A DNA stretch of 64,000 bases from Rhipicephalus microplus (Eukaryota > Arthropoda > Arachnida > Ixodida > Ixodidae), in contig NC_134710.1 of NCBI RefSeq assembly GCF_043290135.1, forward strand, positions 4,740,321 to 4,804,320, given 5' to 3'. A program made the position numbers and the translations under genes. The notes under the pieces are model-generated. The model worked only from the letters and a program-made list of their open reading frames with translations, made no database searches and had not been told where the DNA came from. Below are positions 1 to 13,020 of this stretch, one piece after another. The first letter of the stretch is position 1; each line of letters starts with the position of its first letter.

Positions 1-153
1 AAAAGGAGTAAAGCTCGTTAGTCAAGTATGATGTGGAGCAGACGACGAAAGACAAGGACACCAGAGTCATTGCAAAATGCATTTCTCAGGTCCTCCGTGA
101 TAATACCATGTACGGCGTATGCCTCGAGGTGTGTCTCATTCTGCCGACATGAA

Positions 154-399
154 TGATTGATTGATTGATTTGTGGGGTTTAACCTTCCAAAACCACGATC
201 TGATTATGAGAGACGCCGTAGTGGAGGGCTCCGGAAATTTTGACCACCTGGAGTTCTTTAAAGTGCACCCAAATCTGAGCACACGGGCCTACAACATTTC
301 CGCCTCCATTGGAAATGCAGCTGCCGCAGCTGGAATTCAATCCTGCGACCTGTGGGTCAGCAGCCGAGTACCTTAGCCACTAGATCACCACAACGGGGC
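154..399 (-). mobile_element. Ruka-type tRNA-derived SINE, full length
   Basis: Read on the minus strand it starts with a tRNA-like head (A box and B box, both slightly mutated here) and ends in the TCAATCAATCA-type tail. It is flanked by a perfect 13-bp direct repeat CTGCCGACATGAA (141-153 and 400-412), the mark of target-primed retroposition. It carries several substitutions against the other copies, so it is not the youngest. Confidence 0.93.
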
Positions 400-2405
400 C
401 TGCCGACATGAAGTCGCGCACTCTATCGATGTGCTGTGTTGAGGTTTATGGAAACCACATAATTGTTTTGATGTGGTATCTAGCAGTAGCAGCTGTGTAC
501 TGCCATGTGCAAACATTTGTGGCGTGCTAAAAAAATAAAACTAAAGTTACACGGTCATGGCATTAAAATGTCCGAGAAGATTTAGAGTCATGTCCTCCGT
601 GCCGTGGGAGCATGACCCGCTGACGTCGCCTGCTGAAGCAGCAAGCTGAAGTTTAACCACAGCGAGTCAAATTGAAATACTTGCATCGTTTCTTGTGTAA
701 TGCCTGCTCTGCCTTTCGCAAATGCGGCTGTGTTCGCCGGCTTTTACTTGCTGGGAAACTGATACAGCTTGACATGTGGAGAGCGTTCCTTGGTGTTGTT
801 AGCATTGCTGTCAGAGCTCACAACATAATACTTCGGACCTTGCCGACGCTTCAGTGGGGCTACTACTTCTTCTATCGCGGAAAGGCAACTTCGCACAGCA
901 AGCATCTCGTTTTAGCGCACCAAGCTGACGGCAAGGTGCCTAAAAGTTCCCCGCACCGACTGCAGAACGCGTTGCGCGCGTATCGCACACACTCCCGTTT
1001 CGGCGAAACACACTGACTCGCCTACAACCTCTGCCGCGTCTCTCCTCAAGTTTTCCAGAGCTCGCCGCCAGGGCCAGGCGCAGCATTGTCGTCGCTCCGC
1101 AATGTTGAGCTTTGGTTCCCTATAAAGGGGTTCGACTGTATTTGGCCTTCTTTAAATGCGGAGTATTATTTCATTTATATAAGCAAGCGCTATAGGAAAT
1201 TTGTTGCGTTATGTGCAGGCCTGTACTTTTTGCATATGCTTGTTTTCTGCGCAAGCACGTAGTGCTACCCATTCACAAACTAAGCTGCTGCAATTCTTCA
1301 CCAGAACGTTTTTCATTTCTTTGTATATGAGCGTATATACATGCACAGAAACGTACACGTGAAGGTTGTGCATGCATATAGTAAAATTGCCAGTAAAATC
1401 CTTTATGCCGATGAGAATGAGGCGGTCCGTGGCCAGCACCCTTTTGCCTTCAACGAAGCAACGAGATTTGATGTCACAATCAAGAAACTTCAACACAGCG
1501 CCAAGCAAAACCATAGTGAAAGTATGGTCCCTAAAATATACTGGCTAGTCTGCCGTCTCTGCGCCGTTGCCATGCAAGGCAGTGTCTGCGCCACAGATGA
1601 ATGCACAGGGGGAGCTGCAGTCCATCGGAGCGCGTTCGTGGCGCATTTGCGTAGGCTGCGCAGGGAAGATCGGTGGCACATCGTGCCTTGTCTTGTATTA
1701 TTGTACTCCTGAATTAACTACTCATTCTGTTTCTGTTTGAGTGGGCAGAGACTGAACCATCTTTAATTGACCAAACATTACATCCAACACCATTTCTCCT
1801 CGGGGCACTGACGTGATCACAGTGGTGGAACCAGCCACTCATTGAACAGGACGCGGTTGTTTGAAGAAAAACTAAGAAGCGTAATATTTAATTCTTTGGG
1901 TATTTAGAAAGGCTACCATTATCAGCACTCCCCAAGGTGAAGCGAAAGATTGAACGGGGCATGCGCCATCCTCTATGGACTAAATCTTCTGCCGTTCTCT
2001 TTCTCGCCCGCACCTCATACTGCGCGAGCGGCGAGGTAACGACTATGATCATGATGAGTGACAATGATGCCGCGACTATTTCAAGCGAAGCACTTCGCGA
2101 GACTCTGTGGCTGAAAATCACGGTGGCACGACGCCGCAACAAACGAGCACGCCAGTTTCCACGTCGAGTGGCCGTGGAGCCATCGATATTTCTAAACGCT
2201 CCAAGTACTTTGCAAGTATGCGGGCAGTGGGCAAGCACCGATAATAATCCAAGTTCGAAAGAATGACAGCTTGTCGCAATAGTTATACAGCAAGCCTCAT
2301 GCATGACCTACACCTGACACATGCGTTTAGCCGTCATTCTTGACGACAGGCAGCAAAGCGCTCACCAACGCAAAAAACGTGACCGCTTTCGTGAAGGTTT
2401 TCCCA
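400..2405. other. no gene seen
   Basis: I find no convincing exon or element here. A TATA-like CTATAAAGG lies near 1122. A motif of about 30 bp at 1511-1543 (minus strand) recurs at 45603-45633. The open frames in this stretch overlap on both strands and show no recognisable protein. Confidence 0.4.
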
Positions 2406-2690
2406 TTTATTTATTTATTTATTTATTTATTGGTACCCTCAGGGCTTACAAGAAGCATTGTAGAGGGGAGGGGCTGAAGTAAATGAAAACACTATAAGGA
2501 ATACACAGAAAAAGTGGCACTAAGAGATAGAGCACAAAAGGAAACAAACTAGATAAGTTTATACATGAACTAACAAAAGAAAATAGGACGAAAAAATACA
2601 CTTTGACGTCGCAATCACAGTGAATGTCAGTGCATGTTGCACAAAAAATAATCGACTGATGCCTTTTCAATACACATGTTCAAAAAAAAA
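2406..2690 (-). mobile_element. CR1/L2-type LINE 3' end fragment
   Basis: The stretch opens with (ATTT)n, which on the minus strand is an (AAAT)n tail. It is followed by a GGTACCCTCAGGGCTTAC hairpin-like terminus of the type seen at the 3' ends of the LINEs at 31367-35180 and 39197-40850. No coding part is left. The inner boundary is approximate. Confidence 0.55.
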
Positions 2691-5224
2691 AACATGGTGG
2701 CATCGCGATGGTGGCATCGCGAAAGATTGTCCCCCTGCGATATTTGTAAACTCTGCTCGAAGCACGCACTAACTTGCCGGCCACAGGCGCTTGTGCCACC
2801 ATAGCTATCAAAGCAATTAGGCACTGCTGTCTGCTACGACTCTCAACGTTGCGTGCCCGCCACACCACCAGTGGCGCCGTGCGCGCCTAGGTCCTGCAGG
2901 GAGGGTATAACTGTCTACTGAGAACCAAAGACCCCAATTTCGCATGAGAAACTGCCTAAAAAAAGCAATCAGCCTGCCAAAACTTCACGGGAAAGCAGTT
3001 ATTGCATATTAAACATAATTTAATGAAGCTACATCAAGTTAAAAATTTAATCAAAATAATTATTTCTGAGTACTTTACACTAACTATATAATGCCTCAAA
3101 TAAAACTTCATCCCGTTTTTTTTTTTTTTTTTCTCAAAGGGGTATGACACCATTTTACAAAGGTGAGTTTACTCTGCCACACAAATCTCCTGTATAGTAC
3201 AAAGATGATTCTGAGCAAGTTTTTGATAAGTTTTAGTTTTTGATAAGTTTTATTTTGATATTAAAATAAATTTTCCCAAGGTGCACCTACAAACATAGAC
3301 ACTAGTCGAGCTACAGTGTGATCTACCGCAGCAGTATGCCTAGCTTTGATTATGTCCGGTACCACAACTTTTAAAATGGCCACCTGTGTACCCACACGGA
3401 GCTGACCAGCCATGGAAACGTCACCAAGTCTTGCATGAGCAAGTGACGAGAACCTCATATTGTGTTGTGATGTCAGGATAGAGTAGGAACCGAAACTAGC
3501 TTTTAAAAAAACATGCTGTAATTGCTTTTTTTTTAGGGTGCACTCATGCTATGCAGTAAAATTTCGTGGCACTCAAGTTCTCGGCCTTTCATTTGACTAA
3601 AAAAAAAAAAGACAACTGAAAATGAGCGTACCCCCTTAATATGGACTTTAAAGACTAGTAAAAATGGTCAGCATTTTCTCACAATGAAGGCATAGTTGGT
3701 TGTTGACATTACAGTGCTGAACAATTGTGCAGTTAAAGCAAAGGTTGTGAGATTTTATGTCTTTGAAGGAATCTGTTCCATTTTGGTATAGCAATACATA
3801 ACAGTGCTTAAAAAAAGCAGCAAAAGCAGCACTTCATGCAAGTATAAAAATGTGCAGCAAATGCAGTAAAATATGCAGAGCAGGGCCACTGGTACAATAG
3901 AGACCAAGGAATAATTTTTTTTTTGAGAGATGCTTGTAAACACACAACTGCACTACGTAGACTGCTTTCAAAATAGACATAGCATATTCAAGCTTTGTGT
4001 CATAGATTACTTCTGTTGAAACACAGACTTTTGTAATGGTACCGACATTCTTGCATTTTACGCAGGGGTGCAACAGTCGAAATAGAATTTGGGGCAGCGA
4101 AATGTTACTTTTGAAGCACTAACATTTGAATTTGGAGCAGGTTACAGTGAAAAAAAGGCCTCCATTTTTTATCACAAATGACCAAATTTAGAGCGCCATA
4201 AAAAGAAGGCTAAAATTTACAAACAAACAAACGATTCAACATTCCCTAAATTGTGCAGAGTGAAGATGAACACTGTTATTTAATAAAAACACTATTTTGA
4301 ACCACCCCACTGAGCAAACAATGATAAAGCTAACATTAGCATTTGCTGTGCCTGTCAAATCGTTTTACAGACTCATTTGAAATTCAGATGTGGATCAGCC
4401 AAGCTAGCGACCTTGAAATTCTGGAGATTTGTAAAACTGAGGGCAGGGGTGGCAAAAAAAAAAAAACGGAGCACAGTTTTTTTTTTTTCAGGAGTGCAGA
4501 AATGTCTCACAGTGATCTAAATGATTGCCAGTAACTTTTCTACACGTCAGCGATCATACTAGCTTTCACAATTATGCGGCATATATACGCATGAGTAAGT
4601 GAACAAAATATGTGTCCCACAACTAGCGCTAACAACCCATTCGAATTATTAATATGCTTTTCCGCAGAGCACATGTGTATTGTGGCAAAGGTGGCTTTAA
4701 GCAGCGTTCAACGTAGGTTAGAACAAAGTCAATAAATTTTCGAACAGGTAAACCCTCCACCCTCTCCCCCGCCTTTTTTTTTTTCTTCTTTCACGGTGGG
4801 GTTGGCTTTAGGGTACAATTTCTCGGCTCGCTGGCAAGGTGCGTTCAATCAGATAAAGTAACAACAGTGCATGCCTATTGGCCCGACGACGGCACCGAAT
4901 ATCTAAAAAAAAAGGCATGCTTCGAGATAATCACATTTAACGTTAAAAATCTGCCTTATTTCAAAAGTACAACGAAATAACAGCAAATTGATGAACCCCT
5001 TCAATAGGCACCAGCATGATACTGATCACCAATATCGTTCTTTCTTTTTTTATTCAAACGTCTTGCCTGGGCCAGCCGCCGATGTCGGCTGCTGTGAGGC
5101 CCTGTTAGCAAAGTGATGTCTATCGAGGTCAAGGGTGCATAGGCCCTGCACTGTACAGTACCGTGGCGAAATCTTAGAGGAGTTCAGTACATTCATACGG
5201 GCTGTGTTGCCATCATCAAAAGTG
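2691..5224. other. AT-rich noncoding stretch, no gene seen
   Basis: Homopolymer runs are frequent (T14 near 3118-3133, A12 near 3599-3610, A12 and T10 near 4455-4490). No exon, tRNA or recognisable transposon protein was found on either strand. Confidence 0.4.
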
Positions 5225-5239
5225 AACACAGCATCAAGA

Positions 5240-5483
5240 TTGATGATTGATTGATATGTGGGGTCTAACGTCCCAAAACCACCATATGATCATGAGAGAC
5301 GCCGTAGTGGAGGGCTCCGAAAATTTCGACCACCTGGGGTTCTTTAACGTGACCCAAATCTGAGTACAAGGGCCTACCACATTTCCGCCTCCACCGGAAA
5401 TGCAGCCGCCTCAGCCGGGATTTGATCCCGCGACCTGCGGGTCGGCAGCGGAGTACCTTAGCCACTAGACCATCGCGGCAGGG
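5240..5483 (-). mobile_element. Ruka-type SINE, full length
   Basis: Complete copy with the tRNA-like head at the high-coordinate end. A 15-bp target-site duplication AACACAGCATCAAGA (5225-5239) and AACATAGCATCAAGA (5484-5498) differs at one base. One base is missing in the GTGCACCC core. Confidence 0.93.
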
Positions 5484-6479
5484 AACATAGCATCAAGAGT
5501 GCATATTTTCAGTGCTTGGGGTCCCAGGAAAACGTTTTTTGAAGTGTGCTCCCACACGACAATCTAACGACTCGTTATGATTTCGAGTTCTCCCATGGAG
5601 GCATTTAGCAAGTAATTCTGGATGAGCTAGTTCCAGATTATTTGCCTTAACAGCCACAATAACAGATGCTGGAAGGTGTTTTTTATGAACGGATGATTCA
5701 CCATTCCACTGGGCTTTGTGAATTTACACCACGTTTCAGCGTCCCTCAAGCAAAGGCAGTGGGATTGATTGGCATCCTTTGATGAGATATGAAAGTATGT
5801 GGACCGGACAGCTTTTCAAATGTCCTCCAAGCTCGCTCTATTTTTTTAATGGGCGAACGATAACAAGTGAACACACCGCTAAGACGTTGCCGACCAGGTA
5901 TAGATTTCTCAATAAAAAGCTTGACGCCTCTGCTCTTTTTTTTTTTTTTTTCTCGCGGTTCTGGGCCCATTCTTTTCTGAATGTGCCAAATGCACTCCAG
6001 CCTGCAAACTAAGTTCTACATATGGCTATGATGCTTGAACTGCAAGGAATCCCTTGCAACACAAGAATTAGGGCATGGCAGGCCACTGCACAAGTTTTGA
6101 AATATGCCATTTTTAGAGAAAAAAAGAACCATTCTAAGACAAACGACTGATTCAGGTTTAGAAAAGGCTGCAGATTTCAAATAATGCAAAAGAAATTTTT
6201 CTTTCAATATTTTTGCTTACCCTATCCCCTTAAGGAACTTCTCCCCTGAAGCTGTACATAACTTACGCAAGCTGCAAAAAAGCGTGAAAAATCAATTTTC
6301 GATATCAATGCACCATGAGCACGACAGATAATATCTTGCGTCACAAGTTGATGCCCCCAGCGCAAAACCCAGTGGATCCATTTTCACGTTTGATGAAGCA
6401 CATAAGTCTTTCGCATTAAAAATAAAAACAATAAAGAATGACACGGAAAACACTGCACGAGTAAGCTACACAGCAGAGT

Positions 6480-6724
6480 TGATTGATATGATAGATATGT
6501 AGGGTTTAACGCCCCAAAACCACCATATGATTATGATAGACGCCGTAGCGGAGGGCTCCGGAAAATTGAACCACTTGGGGTTCTTTAACCTGCACCCAAA
6601 TCTGAGAACACAGGCCTACAGCATTTTCGTTTCTACTGAAAATGCAGCCGCCACAGCCGGGATTCGATCCTGCGACCTGTGGGTCAGCAGCAGAGTACTT
6701 TAGCCACTAGACCCCTGCGACGGG
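6480..6724 (-). mobile_element. Ruka-type SINE, full length
   Basis: Complete but diverged copy. Its 15-bp duplication GCTACACAGCAGAGT (6465-6479) and GCTACACAGCAAAGT (6725-6739) has one mismatch. The tail contains an irregular GATTGATATGATAGATATG. Confidence 0.92.
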
Positions 6725-6739
6725 GCTACACAGCAAAGT

Positions 6740-7539
6740 AAAGAACAGGGAAACTAGATTGCATGACCAACCGAACGCACTACAGCACCATAGCGATAAG
6801 TCAATGAAAAACAAAACACGAAAGCCAGGCAAAAGCCGTCGTGTTGTTTGATCCTCATCAATTACTTAATTCAAACTGGTAGTTGGTTCAATAAATATGA
6901 GGCTTTTTTCAAGGTATCTCCGTATAGAAACACTGCATGTATATATAACCTGAAAGACTGGATATGCGCTTTGAAGAGATGCAACCACTGCACTACTGCG
7001 GCGTGTCAAGATCCACCTTGAAAAACTCTGGATCATCCACAAATTTTGACTAGATGCTTCGGAAAAAAATAAGCATGCTAATTTCTAGCAGTATATAGTA
7101 TATCTCACAGTGGAAACAGCATGTGTTTGTCGCCATTAAATTTCTAGCTTCAAGGCTCCATTCGACGGTTAATTTCGCTATATAAGAGCTTCCCCGAATT
7201 TCTTTGAAGGTAACATCACTCTAAAGATGTCATAAATTTTCACAAGTACATTTGATTACAATTTGCAGTTTCGACGCATGCCATACTATTGCAGCATTGG
7301 AGCCGCTTCGATGACCCTGTGCGGGCGAAGGCGCCCCATCCGAAGTGACTACAGGAGAACAGCGCCGAGAGCCACCACAACTGGTGGCAGCGGTGGGATA
7401 CGACTAAGCACAGGGTCCGCAACAACTCGTGCCAGCGGTGGGATCCACAACAACTTGCCCCTACTGATTGCTTGTGTCCCCGTGTCTTCGCCGAAGCGTC
7501 GTGGCCAATAAAAGTATCGAAGAACTCTGTCGATACCTG
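6740..7539. other. no gene seen; isolated primer-binding-site-like motif
   Basis: TGGTGGCAGCGGTGGGAT at 7382-7399 resembles the primer-binding site of the element at 61-64 kb, and a partial second copy lies near 7430. No flanking LTR could be defined, so this may be LTR debris. The remainder shows nothing recognisable. Confidence 0.35.
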
Positions 7540-9090
7540 TATGACAAGAGTCGCAGGATAAATCTAGTAAACTCTTGCTGCGCAGGTTCCCTCCGATGTT
7601 ACTAGGTGACCACCAGCTCTCCGGGTTTCGGGGCCTTCTCAGGTGGTCTTGACTTTATACAACTTCGCTAGGAAAGAATAGTCAGTTCTGGTGTCGAATA
7701 GAGCTGTGGCCGTCAATGAGAACGTCGAGGTCACTAGTTGGTCGCTTGGCGTTCCAGTTAGATCATAGCATCGGATCACAGCTACATCTGTTTGCTTCAC
7801 GTTGCGTCGTTACGTCTTCTTCTGGCCGCAAAATTTCAATGTCGGAGATTGATTAATATGTGGGGTTTAACGTTCCGAAACCACCATATGATCATAAGAG
7901 ACGCCGTAGTGGAGGGCTCCAAAAATTTTGACTACCTAGGGTTCTTTAACGTGCACCCAAATTTGAGCGCAGAGGCCTACAACATTTCCGCCTCCACCGG
8001 AAATGCAGCCGCCACAGCCGGGATTTGATCCCACGACCTGCGGGTCAGCAGCCGAGTTCCTTAGCCACTAGACCACCGCAGCGGGGCTCGATGTCGGAGA
8101 TGCGTTCGGGTTCCAGCAGGTTCTTGACGTTGTCGGGCTTGGCGCTACAGCCGAAAAGGGGAGCGGCATTCCGTGTACTTCGAACAAAACACCGAAGGGC
8201 TGCTAGCCTACTGAAATTTGTTCCAGTGCGGGAATCGTCATTACAAGCTGGGAGGTGAGGCATCCTGCAGTCCGGCATCTCAAAGTGTTTAACGAGTAGA
8301 CCACAATAGGTTTTTGCCGCGACATCTTTCCTCTAAGCAACAGCGGCATCCCCCTTATTGAGTGTTGTAATTGGCGGTCCTTTTAATGGGTTGGTACGAA
8401 ACGACAGCGACTTCACGTCAGATACCGTGGTGGCACAGTGTGCCGACTCCACCCCATCCAAGTCCAGGAATTGGACAGTGAAATTTGGAGCCCTTTCCAT
8501 CATACACAGATCTGAAGAAACAAGACTATAATCGAGCTGTTTCAAGAGCTTTTGCGACATGCGACACGAGATTGTCAGAATATAGCTCTTCTGATTTCAC
8601 TTTTATGTAACTAAACGTAATATACCTCCCCAAAAATGAATGTTCCTCCCTGAAAGATGGGCAAAACAGGTTCGATTGCAGTGGCCAGCTACCTACGACA
8701 AGACTGCCTGGGCCGGAGCGGCGACAACTGGTGGCCGGAGAGGGATGCCATCAGCCCGGCCACAACACCATTTCGTCACGTTGGTGGAGGAGGATATTCA
8801 GTAGCTCGTCGTACACCAAGCCCACCTCTATCAGTTGCTGCCCTTAGTTTTCCGAACAAGGGCTCGCAGATCAACCCTGAGCAGGGCTGGCTACTGCCTG
8901 AACGCAGTGGCGCGTAGTGGCCCGACGACGGCAAACTGGGACTGGGCTCCCGCAAGGTAGTCGGCAATGTCGTGCGCTATTTCACCCCGTTGTGGGCACT
9001 TTCCCATTGGTGCCTCCCATTCGGTCATACGACGGCTGCAGCCTTGAAATTCCCCACTGCCGTCAATGGAAAAGTTCAAAAATGATTTTC
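7540..9090 (-). pseudogene. Ty3/gypsy gag-protease remnant
   Basis: Minus-strand translation of 7540-7790 gives a retropepsin-like stretch with a degenerate flap region: DTRTDYS where DTGADYS would be expected, then KVKTT, a stop codon, and AGGHLVTSEGTCAARV. Upstream on the same strand, 8640-8900 reads as a degraded Cys-rich gag-like segment (KWCCGRADG). A SINE at 7849-8087 interrupts the remnant. There are several stops and frame changes, so it cannot encode a functional protein. The protease assignment rests on the AGGHLVT and CAARV motifs. The gag part is weaker, and a BEL-type origin for that portion is possible. Confidence 0.5.
7849..8087 (-). mobile_element. Ruka-type SINE inserted in a gypsy remnant
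   Basis: Complete SINE with duplication ATGTCGGAGA at 7839-7848 and 8091-8100, extended by one mismatch. Removing it restores continuity of the minus-strand gypsy remnant, so the SINE is younger than that element. Confidence 0.92.
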
Positions 9091-10295
9091 TTCCTTAAAA
9101 CAAATATGTAAGGATAAGTTTTGCCACATGAAAACTGTTTATTTGCTTTCGACTTTAGAAAAGTCATTTTTAATCGGACCATCACATGGAGCAAATCACG
9201 TCTCAACATGGACAAAAATGATGATTTTGTGAAACTTGTGAATTTTTCTCGTAATGTTTAGCAGATTGAAAGGGTCTAAAAATATTTTTTTCTCAAAGTA
9301 CACCTTCTGTGGAGTAAGTATTCACTACTCAAATATTCATACCAATATTCATACCAAGTGCAGTATTCCAATAGAGAAAATGCAAACAGAACACATTTTG
9401 GCTTGATTCTTGGAGGTGTTTGTGCCAGTAAAACTGCACTAATATTACTGAGCTTCACACGCCTTACACAAGAGCCTTTCTTAGCATGTAGAATAAATTT
9501 GGTATAGAAAGAAGGAGTGGTACTTTTAAAATACATTTTTCTACAAAAACACCCAAACGACATTCTAGGAAATCGAGAAGGTAGCCACGTGACCTAAAAT
9601 TTTTGTCTCTCCAAAGTATTCTATCACTTCCCTGTTTTCAATGCAGTAAACCAGCAAAATTTTTTTCAAATAGATTGGAGATGGTCGCCAGAATGGCTGG
9701 GACATCTGGCATAGAATGACTCAGTTAAAGGCACTAACTTTGTGAAGTTTTTTTGTATGACTCCTAAATCTCAGACCTTGGGATCGGCTTGATGCTAGTG
9801 CCGTCTCACCTTTCCCACAAGTGGACACGCAGGTGACCGAGGTCTAGGACACAAGCATAATCGAATCCGTTGTACAGATGGGACGAAATATCTGTCCTTA
9901 CAGTGTTAAAGCTGTTACCTACTCCCAAACCACTGGAATTTCCCTTATGCTAATTCTACAGTATGATGTATCTGAACATTGTTTTATTCTAATGCTTTTT
10001 TTTTCAGTAGCAATTCTAAAAATGTTCCCTGCTACTTCCTGGCGTTTCATATTTGCTTTTCTTTTCAGGCACTGCCTGGAGAAGTGGTGCAGTGGCATAC
10101 ATTCAACAAGGAAGAACAGCACGCTTGGAAAGCTTGTCGCGGGAAATATTGCCAATTTGATGAAATCATCTTGTAGTATTTATAAATATAACACATGCCT
10201 CACTTCAAATGGAATGTTTTTTTGTTTCATAGAGGTGCCGCTATGTTGCAGTCTCAAGTCCTTATTATTTTAAGTACAAAACCATGAGTGAGTTC
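9091..10295. other. AT-rich stretch, no gene seen
   Basis: The longest open frame (9878-10273, plus) has no recognisable domain and is mirrored by an equally long antisense frame, as expected for chance. Confidence 0.4.
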
Positions 10296-10299
10296 TCAG

Positions 10300-10515
10300 C
10301 TGAGAAATAGGCCAATAGAGCTCCAATACACAAGTACAGTACTAATAGACAAATAGAATGCCAATAGACATATACATGACTACTACACAATAAACCAATA
10401 TACAATAGGTTAATAGAGGGCCAATGGATTAATTCACTAATAGACCAATAGAAATTCAATAGACAATGATCCATAGGGTACCAATAGACCAATATGTTCG
10501 ATAATCCAATAGGTT
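10300..10515. repeat. degenerate minisatellite, AATAGACC-type unit
   Basis: Variants of CCAATAGACAAT and CCAATAGAC recur about every 10-12 bases through the interval (for example CCAATAGAC, ACAAATAGAATGCC, ACTAATAGACC). The array is heavily diverged and AT rich, with no coding character. Confidence 0.7.
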
Positions 10516-12260
10516 ATTAGTTTTTCTATACGCGATTTTTACTAGGGACTGCTCACGATGAGAACGTGATGGCTAGAGTAGTGATGTTTTGCATTGTAAT
10601 GAGAATATCCCCTTTTTTTTGCAAGAAAACCAATCGGGAGCTTTTTGAAAAGGTTGACAAAGCGAAAAGGAGGGTGAAGTTGCTGTAACACTTTGCACTC
10701 TGCTCTCGATTGATAGCCATCGCAAAGACTTGTCTGATGAACCGTGTAAAGCATGGGTACCGTTTCTTCAAGAACGTTTTTTCTTTTAACCAGTAGAAAA
10801 CATTAGTACCCTTTTTCTAGAGCATTTTTGTATTCCAGTATGACAACTTGTTTGAGGCTTTTAAACGATATTCTGGATCCATTTTCGTCCAGACAAGATG
10901 ACAGTAGTTAGATGGTAGTGCTCGTCATAAAATGTTTACGCTGAAAATGCTCATTCCTGTAGAACCTTCCGTGCCTTGAGGTTAAACACAGTGCAGAAGT
11001 TCTAATATAGGCAGGACATAGCTTATTAGGCAACTTGCAATGAGCAACGCATTCGGGCCAATCTAACAGGTAACCTTGTGCGTATCCAAATAAGCAGTCC
11101 GCAAATAGAATGCAAACATGTCGAGTAGAAGCATGCTGAATGGGTAAGTTTCACAATAGTAAAACATGAAAGCTGGCGTGAGGGATCGCCTCGGTACGCC
11201 GCCGTAGCTGATGATGCGTCGAGAGTAGCGCAAGATCTAACTGCAGCGGCGCTAGTTCTCGCGACCGCCGTTCAGCCCACTCTCCTCCGCTAGCGGAGTT
11301 ACGGAGCTTTGAAACCGAGTTTATTCCAGTAACATTGCCACTGATTTCACGCTGTGATGTACACTGAGAGAGGTCTATTGGTCACTGAGCAGTTGCACCA
11401 ATAATTAATCTTTTAAACAATATCAATAAATTCCTTTTGAAAAGGAGCCTTACTTTCAGCATTCGCCACTGACTGAAATGATCGAGTAGCAATGCACACT
11501 ACACTGTCGATTTTCGTTGACATCACACTACACCCTTCTCGCATCCTTTCTAAATGCTCTTCGACATTAATGCAAAACAATCACCTACTTATTATTATAA
11601 ATATTGCATGAAAAAAATTGTATTCTTTTTTTTTATTGGTAAAATGATCAAATACAGTGGCCTAATATACCTATATATCATTAAGCTGCCGCATTTTCGT
11701 ACAGCACATGGCAGCTAGTCGTAGCACAATCTCTGCGCGCACACTTGGAGTTCGCTATTTTAGCGAGTTTCTTCGAGGAATATCTGTGTGACTTGACATG
11801 AAATAGTTATCTTTATCTCTGGAAAGTGTGGCGAGTGATGCCCCGCATATACGAGCTATTTTTACTGCTGTAATATCTGCAATGCCTCGGATACATGAGC
11901 GCCAACCAAGGAACAGTCATTTTCTGAGTTCTGATTCTTCCATTTGGAGGTAAGTGTTGCTTTATTTCAAGAATAAGCGAGTGTTTGTCCCAGATGTTCG
12001 TGGGCTTCATTAATATGCTGTCATGCTACCTGACTGTATGCAATGCTTATATAAGAAATCAGTTTGTGTAAGCAGCCTTTGTTAACAATAACCCTTTGCC
12101 GTGCCGTGCTATGATAGGCACATGTCTATGCAACAAACGGCAATAGTTATATATGTGCAAGTTAATTAATTGGGGAAATTTAAGCAGTTGGAGTAGTTTA
12201 AGGTCGATATAAATAATCACTACATACCCAGAAAACATTAAATTTTGGAACGATGAACAT
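10516..12260. other. no gene seen
   Basis: A moderately GC-rich patch at 11170-11330 stands out from AT-rich surroundings but has no open frame or splice pattern I can support. Confidence 0.35.
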
Positions 12261-12268
12261 GTTAAATT

Positions 12269-12432
12269 CAGTGGCGTAACCAGGGAGTGACACTCTGAGG
12301 CAGAGCCCCCCCTCCCAAAATGTTTTCTTTTTGTTGCCATCATACAGGGCACATAAATTTGGCCCGGCCCCTATTTATGATGTAGGTGCCTGCCCCCCCC
12401 CCCCCCCCAATAATTTTCTGGCTATGCCACTG
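12269..12432. mobile_element. hAT-like MITE with 8-bp target duplication
   Basis: The 164-bp element has terminal inverted repeats CAGTGGCGTAACCAGG and (reverse complement of the right end) CAGTGGCATAGCCAGA. The perfect 8-bp direct repeat GTTAAATT lies at 12261-12268 and 12433-12440. An 8-bp duplication with a CAGTGG-type terminus fits the hAT superfamily. The interior is noncoding and carries a long C run near 12393-12408. Confidence 0.85.
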
Positions 12433-12734
12433 GTTAAATTGTATCCTTTCTTGAGTGAATTTGGTACCTTTTTATTTTGTTTTTGCTTAATTGGGCTGCT
12501 TGGCATATTGGAGCAAAACCAACTACCAAGACGTGACGGTGGCTGCCCATGAGCTACAGAATATCCTTAGCAAAATAATAAAAAAAAATGTAAAGAGGAG
12601 GATGAGGCAGTCCAGACTAATATCGAAAAGAATAAATACTTTTTCTAAAACATGGCCTCCTTATTGCATGAGAAAAGGCACCTTTTCCTTGGGAACATAA
12701 TCCTTACCGATTTAGAGTGCTCCAAATTTCTTGC

Positions 12735-13020
12735 CAGAACAACTGCCATTTCCTACAGGAAAATTGCTGGAACAACTTCTATTTTCAGCAGGAATAGCTT
12801 CTGTTTTTGGCTGGAAAGATTTCCATTTCCAGCTGGAATAGATCAATTTCATTCCCAGCCGGAACACCTTCGATTTCCAGCTAAAACGGCTTCCACTTTC
12901 AGGTAGAATGACCTCCACTCTCTACCAGATTGGCCTCCATTCAGTCCAGAAAAATTCCGACTGGAAACTATTTCCTGTCTCATAATACAGCCGGGACTGG
13001 AAACGTTTTACAGCTGGAGT
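12735..13020. repeat. degenerate 24-bp minisatellite with palindromic core
   Basis: The core TTCCAGCTGGAA and its variants recur with a spacing close to 24 bases (starts near 12781, 12804, 12828, 12852, 12876, 12898), with more decayed units on both sides. The core is self-complementary and contains the E-box CAGCTG. The 8-codon period does not correspond to an extended clean reading frame. Confidence 0.75.

Noticed and set aside
7382..7399. Functional primer-binding site of an LTR element
   Set aside because: No LTR pair or gag could be placed around it on the plus strand. It is kept only as a motif similarity.
9878..10273. 131-codon open frame on the plus strand
   Set aside because: AT-rich, without domain, with an equally long antisense frame.
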